Counted from the first letter of the stretch, positions 10,641-21,117 are shown. The stretch: DNA of 64,000 nucleotides from Stictocephala bisonia (GCA_035578905.1 JAQJVL010001105.1:46001-110000), one strand, 5' to 3'. A program made the numbers and translations. Notes: generated from the letters alone by a model not told the origin.

Positions 10641-11946
10641 TAGTGATGGCAAATATTTTGAACATATTGATATATCGTATTGTTGATTTAACGTAAACCA
10701 AATATCGACCTAACGATAGTATCGAAAGACAAATATCGATATTTCGGGTAGCCCATGTATTGAATTGTAAATGGTCTGTCTGTTTAAAACTATACAATAA
10801 GTCTTATATCATGAACAAAAATACACTCAGGTTTTGTTGTCACTGTTTAGAATAGCCTACTGACTGTAAAAATCAAATGTATTATTTACACAAAATATGT
10901 TGTTGTCTGTGGAGTCGAGTGAATAAAAATCAAAATAAGAACAGCCATCCCTAAATTATTCAGATAATTATAAAAGAATAATGTAATAAAATTATTTTTT
11001 TATTCACATTTAAAAATACCACTAAGCTTCTTAAATACACTAAAAGTTAACCAAATTAATTTACTAAACTAGATTGTTTTGCGCTAACCTCACGTAAACA
11101 TATTAAATAAAGTTACCCTATTATTTACAACGCGTGTTTTGTACACATAAGGGGCAACTGAAATGTGTTTCTTCTTTCAAATTGTGATGATTTTGAGGAG
11201 AGAGAATAACGTCAATATTTAGTGATAGGATATATCGGAATATGAAAATAATGGTGGGTCGATATTATCTATATAAAATATCGATATTAATATATCGATA
11301 TATCGATACATAATTATCGTTATCTGATGTATCGATGCCATCACTAACAATGACAAATTTGAGTATCTATAAAGTCACCAAGTAATGCCATTTAGGACGT
11401 TTACAGTACAATATTTAAAGCTGTCAGTGGAGGAAGCGTGGGAATTTAAATCCCTTAAAGCCATTTAAATGACTGATAATCATCGGTGTAATAAACTAGT
11501 GACGAGCTTTCCACATTCCAATCAAGGCCGCGGCCTTCCTCCTCCCCGACCTCAATCACCTAGCTGATATTCAGTAGCAACTCGAAGTAGGCTTATCTTG
11601 TGCTTTGCAGGCACTTGAGTGCCTCGCTTGAAAATTAACACATTTTTCACTTTACATATCAATCTAATGAATTACATCTCTTACGTTACAGACACATTTC
11701 TTTATTATTGATTGTACTGCGGTGTTTTTATGCTGAGAGGCTGTTTAGCGACATAATAAATTTACAAGTGCTGCTACTGTGTTTTTTCGAATCGATGATT
11801 TTGAGGACAGTGAATAACGTCATTATATTGTGATATGATATATCGGACTAAATGTTTTATATGTCCGATATTATCAAAAGAAAATATCAATACTAATTTA
11901 TCGAAATACATCTATCGATATTTCCGTTATATCGTTGCCATCCCTA
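10641..11946. mobile_element. hAT-like non-autonomous DNA transposon
   Basis: The left end is TAGTGATGGCAA (10641 on) and the right end on the opposite strand TAGGGATGGCAA (ending 11946), typical of hAT inverted repeats. Flanking octamers CGTGCATT (10633-10640) and GGTGCATT (11947-11954) match at 7 of 8 bases, the expected 8-bp target duplication. The ends are rich in ATCGATAT palindromes. No transposase frame is present. Around 11183-11346 a second copy of the right end occurs, itself finishing in TGCCATCACTA. Confidence 0.75.
11183..11346. repeat. Internal duplicate of the hAT-like right end
   Basis: Aligns with 11793-11946: GATGATTTTGAGGA, GAATAACGTCA, GATATATCGGA, a run of ATCGATAT, and a terminal GCCATCMCTA. 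Two right-end copies in one element suggest partial duplication, or insertion of one family member into another followed by deletion. Confidence 0.65.
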
Positions 11947-12126
11947 GGTGCATTGCTGGATTGTGGCGGATTGTCAGAATGCATTTCTTTCCAAAGATAT
12001 TTGAACATTTTCCTTTTCGTTTCTGTCTGCCTATCGTGGGATATTATTCTCGTTTTGTAATATAAACAGAACAAAGAATAACAAGAAACAGAAAATATAA
12101 TAAAATCTATGAGCACAATAAAAAGT

Positions 12127-12348
12127 TACATCATGTGCACACCTGGGTCCAAGGGACCCAAAATGCTATTTTATAGTAAATAGAAAATAAACCTAACCTA
12201 AAAATGAGACGCAACCTAGATGTCTCGATTCAGAATATCTAATAGTAAATTTACGTACAATTTAGAATCGTCTGCAAAAAGTAACACACATGCGCTAGAA
12301 AAAGATAAAGTGGCTGGGTCCGTTCGACCCAGGTGTGCACACGTAAGG
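12127..12348. mobile_element. piggyBac-derived MITE
   Basis: Inverted ends: TGTGCACACCTGGGTCC followed by AAGGGACCC on the left (palindrome at 12145-12159), and GGGTCCGTTCGACCC followed by AGGTGTGCACACGTAAGG on the right, then TTAA (12349-12352). The left flank has GTTA rather than TTAA. The interior holds an 85-codon open frame (12220-12477) that runs across the right end and out of the element, so it is not a gene. Confidence 0.65.
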
Positions 12349-12352
12349 TTAA

Positions 12353-12633
12353 GATTTACAAAAACTTCCGCAGATCACACTTTGTTTAAAAACAAAATGC
12401 TTTATATGAATTGTTTTATTGATATTGAGAGCTACCAACAAGCCACTGCTAGAAGACCACACACCAAGTCTATTTAATCAGATTAATTGGAGAAGATCTC
12501 TTATTTTTATATAGGTCAATAAAACATTGCACTCGGTCAAAACTTAATTATGTAAGATTATTAATAATTTACAGTATATAAAGTATGTTGAAGCAGTCTT
12601 TAAGGCTTTCATACTTATATGTATAGTTACTTT

Positions 12634-12669
<36 letters not shown>

Positions 12670-13590
12670 TAATTAAAGTGTATACAGAAATGTATAATGT
12701 TCCGATAAATACAGCTCTTAAATAGCATAATTAGGCTAAAAAGTTCTAGAACCACTGGAAATGTACATGCAGTATATATTTTTGTTTAGTAAATTGATTG
12801 ATTGATTGAGATTCTAATCTGCTGTCTTTTAATTATTTTATAACAATAACATAATAATATGATGTACAACTGTGATTGTGGTTAATACCAAAACAATTGT
12901 CTACTTTAAATAACCTAACTTGAGTGTTTGTATATAATTTGAAATCGATCTCGTTTAAAGTGATCCACTCGCTAAAATTATTGTTTGTTAATATCGTTTG
13001 AAACTAAATCTTCTACATAAATTAAACAAGATTTTAGTATTTTCCCAGAGGTGATAATTAAATTTACATTACAATTTTAAGGTGAATAAACACTGTAGTT
13101 AAACAACCCTTAAATAATGGGTTATTTTGAGTGGTGCTAAAAGCAATTTAATAAAGATAACCCTTAATCTCATTAACATATAAATATAATTATAAAACAT
13201 ATATTATTTAAATCAAAAAAATGTATGGGTAGACCAATGTTCAAGCTACGTGTAGCATATTTATGAATATTTATTTTTTCATTGCTGGATAGTTATTGTA
13301 AAGATACTGTACATCTTTACCAGATTAACATGGTTGTGTTATGAACAATAATAAATGAAAGCTTTATATGTCATTACAAATAAAAGCTTTCAATCAGTAT
13401 TCTTAATAGTAATATTAAATACAGTTTTTAGTAACAGTGTTTAAATTTATTTTAGTTTAGGTTATTTATGAATGTAACAGTAGTTCGTAACTTAAAAAAT
13501 AATGTTTCATTATTATCATGGTATTTTTGTACTATGTAGTGCATTTTTCTTTTAAATATTACAAATAACATGAAATAGTTAATAGTTTTT
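12353..13590. other. AT-rich non-coding with a (TA)n run
   Basis: No gene seen. A TA microsatellite lies at about 12639-12666. The rest is AT-rich without recognisable element ends. Confidence 0.5.
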
Positions 13591-13719
13591 TAATTAGCAT
13601 AATACGTGTTGGTACATATATAGTACGATACAAGTAAACGTCACACAACACAAATGTATTACAATATAACCACAAAATGCACAAATATATTACAATACAA
13701 GTACGAAATGCACAAATAT

Positions 13720-13766
13720 TAGTGTGATCGATTTCGGTGAACCACGCTTACCTTCCTCAGACCAGA
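13720..13766 (-). ncRNA. Hammerhead ribozyme-like motif, PLE-B
   Basis: Minus strand: CTGAGGA (13754-13760), one extra A, helix II GGTAA/TTCACC-type arm, GAA (13733-13735), self-complementary ATCGAT (13727-13732), C at the cleavage position (13726). Helix I has only two good pairs here because the downstream strand reads ACAC instead of the ACCA seen at 37433-37436. It probably derives from an active motif but is slightly decayed. Confidence 0.6.
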
Positions 13767-14019
13767 GGGATTCACAAAAGAATGGAAAATGGTTTCAATA
13801 ACTCAATTTATATGCCTATGATCACGTGACCCCATTGGCTGGAATCGTCAAAATGGCGGCTACTGTGATATTATTGGTTAATTCCTATTGGTTGTTACAT
13901 CTGCTCTTTTAGTCGCTGAAAATAATATATTAAAAACTATTTCGGAATCAAAATTAACCGGTTCATACATTAATTGATCACGATCTTTAATTTTTTTCTT
14001 TAAAAATAAATAACTCTTC

Positions 14020-14214
14020 TCAAGCGTTCATAATACGACTCTTCTTAAAAACTTTTATAATATCTTTATTTTCATCCATTTTATTCGTCGTGGTACAATT
14101 CAGAAGGTGTTTAGCTACATTAGATCTTTCAGGTTTCTTATTTTTAAAAGCAGAGACATGATTTTGATATATTTTGCTAAAATTTACAGTCTGACCTATA
14201 TAAAACATATTGAG
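14020..14214 (-). pseudogene. PLE-B GIY-YIG nuclease, C-terminal part
   Basis: The minus-strand frame contains MFYIGQT followed by basic residues and SNVAKHLLNC, the second half of a Penelope-like GIY-YIG domain with the YIG of the signature and the distal His. It is cut on its N-terminal side exactly where the LINE begins. The missing half, ending NDCNE, is at 20083 on. Joining the two flanks restores the frame without gaps. Confidence 0.8.
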
Positions 14215-14857
14215 AGAGGGGATGGCCGACTGGTCCGTTAGCACACTAGATGTTTTGCTCTGAAGTTTTTTTTATCCAATTAACTAGTTTTATAGAAGAC
14301 TCGCTTATTATCAGTATTGTTGTGGTTGTATTTTACATATAACTTAGGTTCGGTTTGATAATCTGGACTAAACAGTGTTATATACGTGAGTAATAGACTT
14401 AATTAGACACCGACTTTATTTGCAGGTTAGAATTGGCACTCGGCACAAGCCCCTCGTTGATGTAACTCCGAAGCGCCACAACACTTGGATTGTGAGCAGC
14501 GTTGATTCTTATCAGTCAACTTAGCACAGTCGATCGCATTACTTCTTATCAACCAGTAACACCCGGTTTCGAGACTACCTTAACTCCCATTCTTTTTGCC
14601 TCCAACTCAGACGGGAAAATAATATACTAAATAAATAAATAATATATCAGACGGGACAAATACTTTTTAGTTGAACTTTTTGCCACATTTTTATTTCCCT
14701 GTTCATCTTGCCAATAATGCATGCGTATATTTTGAATTTGTATTTATAAAACATTCATCATTTAAAATATAACTGTTGCCAATAGTATCAACGTAGCTGC
14801 ATAATTAGGCCTACTACGCTTAGAAATATTTATGAAAGTACTCCTGAAAATCAAAAG
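14215..14857 (+). promoter_or_regulatory. LINE 5' UTR
   Basis: Non-coding leader before ORF1. Near its start GATGGCCGACTGGT followed by CCGTTAGCAC looks like a tRNA box A, but no matching box B was found, so an internal pol III promoter is only a guess. No TATA-type element was assigned. Confidence 0.4.
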
Positions 14858-16873
14858 ATGTCTTTCATTCTAGAAGTAGTGAAAAATGGCAAGGACATCA
14901 TATTATATAATAATTTTAAATACCGAGAAGCCTATTCAGTCAAAAGCGGTGATATTGTTTGGAAATGTTTGGGGAGGAGTTGCAAGGCTTCAGTCAAAAC
15001 AAATAAAGAAAAGACAATAATATATTCTTCAAGTGATTCACACAGTGGTCAACACCCTGTCACCATGAGGGCACTGACTCCCACCCCAGCTCAAACAAGG
15101 CACCAAGGTACACCTTCAGCCACTCCCAAGACTACGTTGTCTTCTTCTGAGCCCACGAGCACGCCTACAATTGCCAGTTCCCGGCAACAGTCTTTACTAC
15201 CTCGGACAATCACAGGCACAACACAAGAGTTCAACGTTCAGGCTGAGAACCTCGCCCTGAAAGAGGAGCTAGCAAGACTGAGAAAAGAGAGGCAACTAGT
15301 GTTAGAACACTCCATTGAATCTGATCAAAGGCTCCTGCAATACACTGAAGAAGTGTTTCTGCCACCTCAGTCTCTTGTGAATGGGAATGATCAAGCCAAC
15401 CGAGCTTCATTTAACCCAGACATAACTGAACCTGACTCTAAAACAACAGATTATAGTAAACTTATACTTGAGTTAAAATCTACCAATGAAGAACTGAAAG
15501 TAAAGTTAAACATTGCTGAGGAAAAAATAAAAGAGTTAGAACTGTTTGAAAAGTCAAAAAATAAAACATGTGATAGATGTAAAAGTGTCTCGGATGAATC
15601 AAATAAAATGCCGACTTCAATTAAATGCCATGAAAATGAGAAAAAAAGCCTGAGACCGCTTTCACAAGTTACTGTCAAAAAACATAAGCAGCCATATAAT
15701 AACCAAACCTGTATAAATACAAATCACAAAAAATACAAACAACGTCAATCCAACGAAAATATCCCCAACTGGTATATGTTGCCAGATGAAGATGTTGATA
15801 TTTGGCTGAAAAATAAAATTAAAGTTCCAGATATTGCTATTATTATAAGACCATCAATAAGCCACTTTATCAAAATGTGTGGAGACAATGAACTGATAAA
15901 TGAAATTTGTAGCAGTCTAAATCTTAGTGATTATAAATACATAATTATGCCTGTTAATGGCCGAACTAATGAAGACAAAGCAGCAGATACTCATTGGTCT
16001 TTACTAATCTATAGTAGCAAGGAGGAGCGGTTTTACCACTGGGACTACATGGGCGATCTCAATCTTCAACATGCAAGACGGATGGCAGCTACACACATGC
16101 TACACAACATGGAGCTTGCATGTTCCTTGATACACAACAACACACACATACATGACAATAGCTTCTATACAAAGCATTTCTCAGTAAGCGGAATCTTCGA
16201 ACAAATATCAGCGTTTAAAAAAGCTCAAACACATCACCTAACACCACTTCAATCCCAGCACACATTACAGAAAACTATTCAGCGACCTTCACTGCAAGCA
16301 CGTGAAAAAACCACTGACTCAAAATTCAAATGGCTCAACCCACACTTCAAAACATCAGCTCTGAAAACGGCGGTCCATACTCTGGTAATAGGCGATTCCA
16401 TGGTGATACACGTCCGACCGACCGGCTGTAGAGTACTGGCTTTCCCAGGCATTCACATCAACCAGCTTAGATCCAGAATTAAGGGAATGGGTGATAAGGA
16501 AAAGAGTGACATTGAAACAGTTATCTTGCATGTTGGGACTAATGACCTACATCGAACATCTTCACCCGATGACATTATGGGAGAAATTTCTAACTTGATA
16601 AGGGACACAAGGGACAGCTTTCCTAGAGTTAATATAGTTGTAAATAGCATTGTACATAGGAGAGATAAGAGTAGGAGCTATGTAATTAGAACTAACCGTA
16701 ATATAAGGTGGGCTTGTTCTAGGTATGGGGCTGTTTATAGTGAATTGAATAGGTATTTAGACGATAGCTGTCTGGCCAGAGATGGTCTTCATTTGAACAG
16801 AAAAGGGGTGAATGTTTTTCAAAAAAACCTATTAGTAGTATCACAAATTTGCCATAAAGAGGGAAACTATTAG
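14858..16873 (+). CDS. LINE ORF1: FLYWCH, coiled coil, Ulp1-like, SGNH esterase
   Basis: Intact 671-codon frame. Residues 3-66 resemble a FLYWCH zinc finger (W35, C37, C42, H62, H66). A Ser/Thr/Pro-rich linker follows. Coiled-coil segments lie near 128-155 and 200-232. Residues about 303-410 resemble a Ulp1/SENP cysteine protease: DTHWSLLIY with His379 and FYHWD with Asp396, but the expected Gln and Asp-Cys-Gly block is absent, so protease activity is unlikely. Residues 505-665 form an SGNH/GDSL esterase with all blocks: GDS (Ser514), Gly531, GTND (Asn562) and DGLH (Asp642, His645). CR1-type ORF1 proteins are known to bind RNA and often carry such esterases. I infer the same role here. ATG at 14858 is the first in frame. 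The frame is intact although ORF2 is not. Confidence 0.88.
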   Translation: MSFILEVVKNGKDIILYNNFKYREAYSVKSGDIVWKCLGRSCKASVKTNKEKTIIYSSSDSHSGQHPVTMRALTPTPAQTRHQGTPSATPKTTLSSSEPTSTPTIASSRQQSLLPRTITGTTQEFNVQAENLALKEELARLRKERQLVLEHSIESDQRLLQYTEEVFLPPQSLVNGNDQANRASFNPDITEPDSKTTDYSKLILELKSTNEELKVKLNIAEEKIKELELFEKSKNKTCDRCKSVSDESNKMPTSIKCHENEKKSLRPLSQVTVKKHKQPYNNQTCINTNHKKYKQRQSNENIPNWYMLPDEDVDIWLKNKIKVPDIAIIIRPSISHFIKMCGDNELINEICSSLNLSDYKYIIMPVNGRTNEDKAADTHWSLLIYSSKEERFYHWDYMGDLNLQHARRMAATHMLHNMELACSLIHNNTHIHDNSFYTKHFSVSGIFEQISAFKKAQTHHLTPLQSQHTLQKTIQRPSLQAREKTTDSKFKWLNPHFKTSALKTAVHTLVIGDSMVIHVRPTGCRVLAFPGIHINQLRSRIKGMGDKEKSDIETVILHVGTNDLHRTSSPDDIMGEISNLIRDTRDSFPRVNIVVNSIVHRRDKSRSYVIRTNRNIRWACSRYGAVYSELNRYLDDSCLARDGLHLNRKGVNVFQKNLLVVSQICHKEGNY

Positions 16874-16965
16874 CATTTCAGGAAGATTTTCACAGTAAAT
16901 CTTTAACAAATATTATAAACCCTCTTCCTTCTCCGTTTCCGGAAGGAGCCCCCCACGATTGGATC

Positions 16966-19879
16966 ATGCACTTTAACATTCAAGGAGTAAAACATAAAAT
17001 TGATGAGTTACAAGTATATCTCACAGAATCAGTAGTTGGTAATAATGTAAAAGTAATATGCCTTAATGAGCATTGGTTAAACCATAATAACATTGATATT
17101 TTAAATAAAATTCCAGATTTCATAATGGTGGACTCATATTGTAGAGCAAGAGAGGGGGCTAGAGGTGGTAGTTGTATTTTGTTGAAATGTGACATTGAAA
17201 ATATTAAAGTAAGACATGATATAAAGCAGTTGGGCGAGGATCATATTTTTGAAATATCAGCTGTCGAAATACCCAATTTAAACACAATAGTAATTTCACT
17301 ATACAGAGTCCCTTACACCAACACGTTAAAAGATTTTATATTAAAGTTCGAAAACCTTATAAATATTCTAAAAAATGAAAATAAACGAAAAAATATCTTT
17401 TTGGCATCTGCTTTTAATATAGATTTATTACATTACAAAAATATAAATAGTATAGATTATGTTCACGAGGAAGGCAATCATGCAGGCGTACCTAGTTTTA
17501 AACATAATTTACATAGAGATTTTGTTAATATAGTTGAATATAATGGATATAATTTTAATTTTAACGAGCCAACTAGGGTATCTTCAACGACTTCGTCCTG
17601 CATAGATAATATAATTACAAACGCTTTTTTTGATCAGTCATTTTATTTTACTCAAGAGCTCGGACTATCTGGCCATAAGGCCCTTTTCATTTCGTTACCT
17701 TCAAAAAAAGACGAGCAAGTGGAGAATCACCAAGGAGTTAAAAAAAGAATTATCAATGATCACTCTTTTCAGACTTTTGATGTTTTACTGAAGAGTATAA
17801 AGTGGAATTTTAATGAGTTTACTTCGGTGGATGAGAACTACAACGCCTTTCTTTCATGTTTCCTTGGAGCTTCTTGGGAGGCATTCCCTTTGAAAGCAAG
17901 TAAGAATAAAACAATATATATTAAATGGATAACTAAGTGGATAATAGTATCGAGTAATAAGAAACGATTACTCTACAATGAAGTTAAGAGATCTAAAGAT
18001 AAACAAAAAGAGAACCATTACAAAAGTACAGAAATATTTTCAAAAAAGTTGTGAATCAAGCAAAAAGGTGGGAAAATTACAGCTACATAGAGAGGGCTGA
18101 AAACAAGTCCAAAGCAAGTTGGGAGGTCATAAAACACGAATTAGGATTGGCAAAAAAATCGAACAAATCAGAGCATGTGTTGAGTAAAATATCTGAGAAC
18201 TTAGGTGAAAATGTAAGTGAAGTGGTTAATTCTCACTTTATTAACGTTACTGAGAAACTTGCAGTCAGCCCCTCCATAAGTATTGCCATTGATAAAGTTA
18301 TAAGTTCACTTGAAACTGTAAATATTGCGACTTAGTTTGATTTTCAAAGAGTGACTCCTGCACAAGTTAGCAAAATTATTGACAAAGCAAAGCACAAAAA
18401 GCCCTGTGGCTGGGATGAGATATCAATGTGGTTAGTAAAACGCTGTAAAAATACTATATTAGACCCATTAACGAGAATAATTAATCAATCTCTGATAACG
18501 GGAAAATTCCCAGAAAAACTAAAATATGGTAATATAAGCCCTCTATTTAAGGGAGGTGAAGAGGTGATCTCTAACTTCAGACCAATATGCTTGCTGCCAA
18601 TTTTTTCAAAAATCTTCGAATCTGTGGTAAAAGAACAGTTAATAAAATACATTGAGATAAATTACATGTTTTCAGTAAGTCAGCATGGATTCAGAAGCAA
18701 AAGATCGACAAATAGTGCTTTGATCGACTTGACAAATGATATCCTTAAATCATTGGACGATTCAAATGTTAGCCTTGGGATGATGTGTGACTTGTCTAAA
18801 GCCTTTGATTGTGTGAGGCATGCTATTTTGCTAGCAAAACTCGAATGTTACGGAATCAAAGGTCACTGTTTGAAATGGTTTGGTTCTTACCTCCAGAACA
18901 GAAAACAACGGACAACAGTAACACTGAATAATGTAAAAATAAACTCAGAATGGAAAGCAGTCCCTCATGGTGTTCCACAGGGCTCTGTTCTCGGTCCTTT
19001 GCTCTTCTTGATATACATTAATGACCTCCCTTTCCTTTGCAAAGAAAAGATAGTGATGTACGCTGATGACACTACAGCACATGTAACCAGACAGACAATA
19101 AGTGAAGTGGAGCAAGCGATGAGTGATCTGATAGAGATGTTAGATGAGTGGTTTGCAGCTAATGGGCTAAATTTAAATAAGGAAAAAACAAGCATAATAC
19201 AGTTTAAAGCTTAAACAGTAGTAAATGATGCAAACAAGTACGATGGGGCGATAGCAGAGACAGTGAAATTGTTTGGTCTAGTTTTTGACTCAACACTCAA
19301 ATGGAAAGCGCACATAGAATATATTACTTCGAGGCTGAACAAGGCAATATTTAACGTGTCATGTCTGACTCATATAGCGAGCAGGAGAATCAAGTTAGTG
19401 CTGTATTTTGCGTACTTTGAATCCATATTACGCTATGGAATAATTATGTGGGGACGTTCAAATCACTGGTAAAAAATATTTAGAGCCCAAAAGAAAATGA
19501 TAAGAGTCATGATGGGTATGAACCCAAGAGAATCTTGCAGAAGAATATTAAAGAACTTGGTATTCTTACATTCCCAGGATTGTATTTGTTGGAAGTAGTA
19601 AAAAATGTACACGAAAATATATATTCTTACCAACACAATAATGTGAACCACGACCATAATACAAGAAATAAAAATAAACTACGTGCCCCCAAACATAGAT
19701 TAAGAAAATATGAAAATATTCCATTATGTAGCGGAATACAAATTTATAATAAAATACCACAGAAATACAAAAGCTTGGGGAATGCCAATCAGCTCTATAG
19801 AAAGTTCAGGCAGTTTCTAGTTGACCGAAGCTATTACTCCGTCTCCGAATTTCTGCAGGACGAGGTCGTTATATTTTAG
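16966..19879 (+). pseudogene. LINE ORF2: APE endonuclease and reverse transcriptase, decayed
   Basis: Normally the target-primed reverse transcription enzyme. The AP-endonuclease-like part (16966 to about 17700) keeps HFNIQG and LNEHWL, but the GDFN block reads SAFN and the SDH block reads SGH, so two catalytic Asp residues are lost. A frameshift at about 18050 leads into the linker. In-frame stops fall at about 18333 and 19212. The reverse transcriptase (18351-19214) is otherwise well preserved: FRPICLLP, QHGFR, DLSKAFD, PQGSVLGPLLFLIYIND and YADD. The thumb region (19263-19472) ends in a stop, and the C-terminal part (19535-19879) is in another frame. Not functional as it stands. Confidence 0.88.
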
Positions 19880-20039
19880 ATACACTAAAAAATAATTATT
19901 AAGTATGTTATTGTGTATAAATTATTGATTAGTTGGTGATTTAACCTCTTTATTTTGTTATTTCTTCTTTTTTAATTCATTAGGTTAGTAGTTTTGTAAC
20001 AATTGACGAGTCACCAGTTAGTAGCAGATTATCTGTTTA

Positions 20040-20082
20040 ACACTAATATAATTTTCTGTGACAATAAACCATTTCATTTCAT
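20040..20082 (+). repeat. LINE 3' end with CATTT repeat tail
   Basis: GTGACAATAAACC is followed by three to four CATTT units. Short tandem tails instead of poly(A) are usual for CR1-like LINEs. The last unit merges with PLE-B target sequence TTCATTACAATC. Confidence 0.7.
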
Positions 20083-20470
20083 TTCATTACAATCATTACG
20101 GTTAATCCTATATATTCCTGAATTATTGAATTTATCTTCAATTTCAATATTCTGGTATAAAATGTTGGACATAGTATTACAAGTCTTAAAAGCTACTGAT
20201 AAATTATATTTCTTAAATATATTACCAACTTTTTGTGTAAATGATCCATTGTAATGGAGAGATACATCCTTCATTTGTTCTTTATTGGACTTTTCTATTT
20301 TAAGAATTGTTCGTTCTTCGTCTCGAATTTTATTTTCTATTTTCTTCTTTCTTCTACTTCCAATTTCATCAATGATTGATGCATTGTATTCATTTACAAT
20401 AGTTATTGATTTTATTACATTTATTTCCTGTTTTATATCTGCAACACTTAATGGAATTGATTACGCCGTA
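20083..20470 (-). pseudogene. PLE-B linker and GIY-YIG N-terminal part
   Basis: Reading down the minus strand from about 20460: SIPLSVADIKQEINVIKS, a lysine/glutamate-rich linker, then SVAFKTCNTMSNILY, NNSGIYRI and NDCNE. This is the linker and first half (GIY motif and the Cys after it) of a Penelope-like GIY-YIG nuclease. It is interrupted at 20083 by the LINE and continues at 14214 with MFYIGQT. Upstream it is cut by the Helitron-like element at 20471. The reverse-transcriptase part is not found in the window. Confidence 0.82.
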
Positions 20471-20979
20471 TCTATATTTATAAAAGAGGATGTTTGTATG
20501 TATATATGTTTGAAGTTTATGCGCTGCCAAACCATCCAACCGATCGCCATGAAACTTTTAGATGTTGTCCTGTATACTTCCGAAATGGTTTCTGTGAAGT
20601 TTGATGCAGATCCGTTCACAGAGTTCCGCCCCACGGGCTCCTAAAGATCCCATGTTATTCAAATGGAGAATCTGAATTGTTTACAAAAAAACAAATGACT
20701 GTGTGGTTTAATGTAGTTTCACATGCCATAAGCAGATTGAAGTTCTCACAACAACAATACTGTATATGTTTTGATTTATTGTAGTTCTACATTTCACCTT
20801 GAGAGTGTAGCACACACTATTTTTACTTGATCAGGTGATCTGTATTTGGTGTTAACCTGTTTTCCTCGGTAATTAAAACATGTGGTGAAACGTGAAAATA
20901 AAAAATAAATAGTTATTTGTTTTGCAGTTTACTTTTTATGAAAATAAAAGGCAAGACAACGTCCGCCGGGTTCAGCTAG
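20471..20979 (+). mobile_element. Helitron-like non-autonomous element
   Basis: Begins TCTATATTTATAAAAG and ends GGGTTCAGCTAG, lying between A (20470) and T (20980). This matches the 5'-TC, CTRR-3', A/T target rule of Helitrons. The clear 3' hairpin expected just before CTAG is not convincing here. No Rep/helicase coding is present. It interrupts PLE-B. Confidence 0.5.
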
Positions 20980-21002
20980 TATTATATAAAGCTAGATTGG
21001 GA

Positions 21003-21117
21003 TCATTCACTTACTCACTCACTCACTGACAAATGTTTACCCACTTCGGAGTGTCGGAAAAATTTGAAATTCGGACTGATGGGGTTGGTACGCGAAGCGT
21101 GCAGGGGTGTCCCCTAG
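21003..21117 (+). mobile_element. Short Helitron-like end
   Basis: Begins TCATTCACTTACTCACTCAC and ends GTGTCCCCTAG, between A (21002) and T (21118). The hairpin ACGC-GAA-GCGT (21090-21100) lies 13 bases before CTAG, as in Helitron 3' ends. It is probably a small non-autonomous copy. Confidence 0.5.

Larger units (their letters stand above)
8716..12352. mobile_element. piggyBac-like composite bounded by TTAA
   Basis: TTAA at 8716-8719 is followed by CCCTCCACGTGCAAACCT. TTAA at 12349-12352 is preceded, on the opposite strand, by CCTTACGTGTGCACACCT. These fit piggyBac-type ends, which insert at TTAA and begin with CCY. No transposase was seen. The interior is a 28-bp minisatellite, an hAT-like insertion and a piggyBac MITE. 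It may be one non-autonomous element that has grown, or several related elements stacked at one place. Confidence 0.55.
13591..14214 (-). mobile_element. PLE-B, 3' part of a Penelope-like element
   Basis: On the minus strand this is the end of a Penelope-like element: the GIY-YIG C-terminal region (14214 down to about 14020), a 3' UTR, a hammerhead-like motif (13726-13760) and a terminal stretch containing TTTGTGTTGTGTGACGTTTA (ending near 13629). It is continued beyond the LINE by 20083-20470. The terminal stretch recurs at 25493, 33586 and 37323. Confidence 0.8.
14215..20082 (+). mobile_element. CR1-like LINE inserted in PLE-B
   Basis: About 5.87 kb: a 5' UTR (14215-14857), ORF1 (14858-16873), a 92-base gap, ORF2 (16966-19879, broken), a 3' UTR, and a CATTT repeat tail ending at about 20082. 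The same PLE-B coding sequence lies on both sides, which sets the boundaries to within a few bases. An esterase-bearing ORF1 and an APE nuclease plus YADD reverse transcriptase in ORF2 place it in the CR1/L2/Jockey assemblage. The exact clade needs a phylogeny. The tail shares bases with the target, so target duplication length is ambiguous. Confidence 0.85.

Noticed and set aside
12220..12477. 85-codon frame
   Set aside because: It runs from inside the piggyBac MITE through its end into flanking DNA.
14215..14290. tRNA gene at the start of the LINE
   Set aside because: Only a box A-like stretch is present; no box B, anticodon arm or acceptor stem.
20285..20644. 119-codon plus-strand frame rich in Ile/Phe
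   Set aside because: The left half is the antisense of the PLE-B linker and the right half lies in the Helitron-like element.
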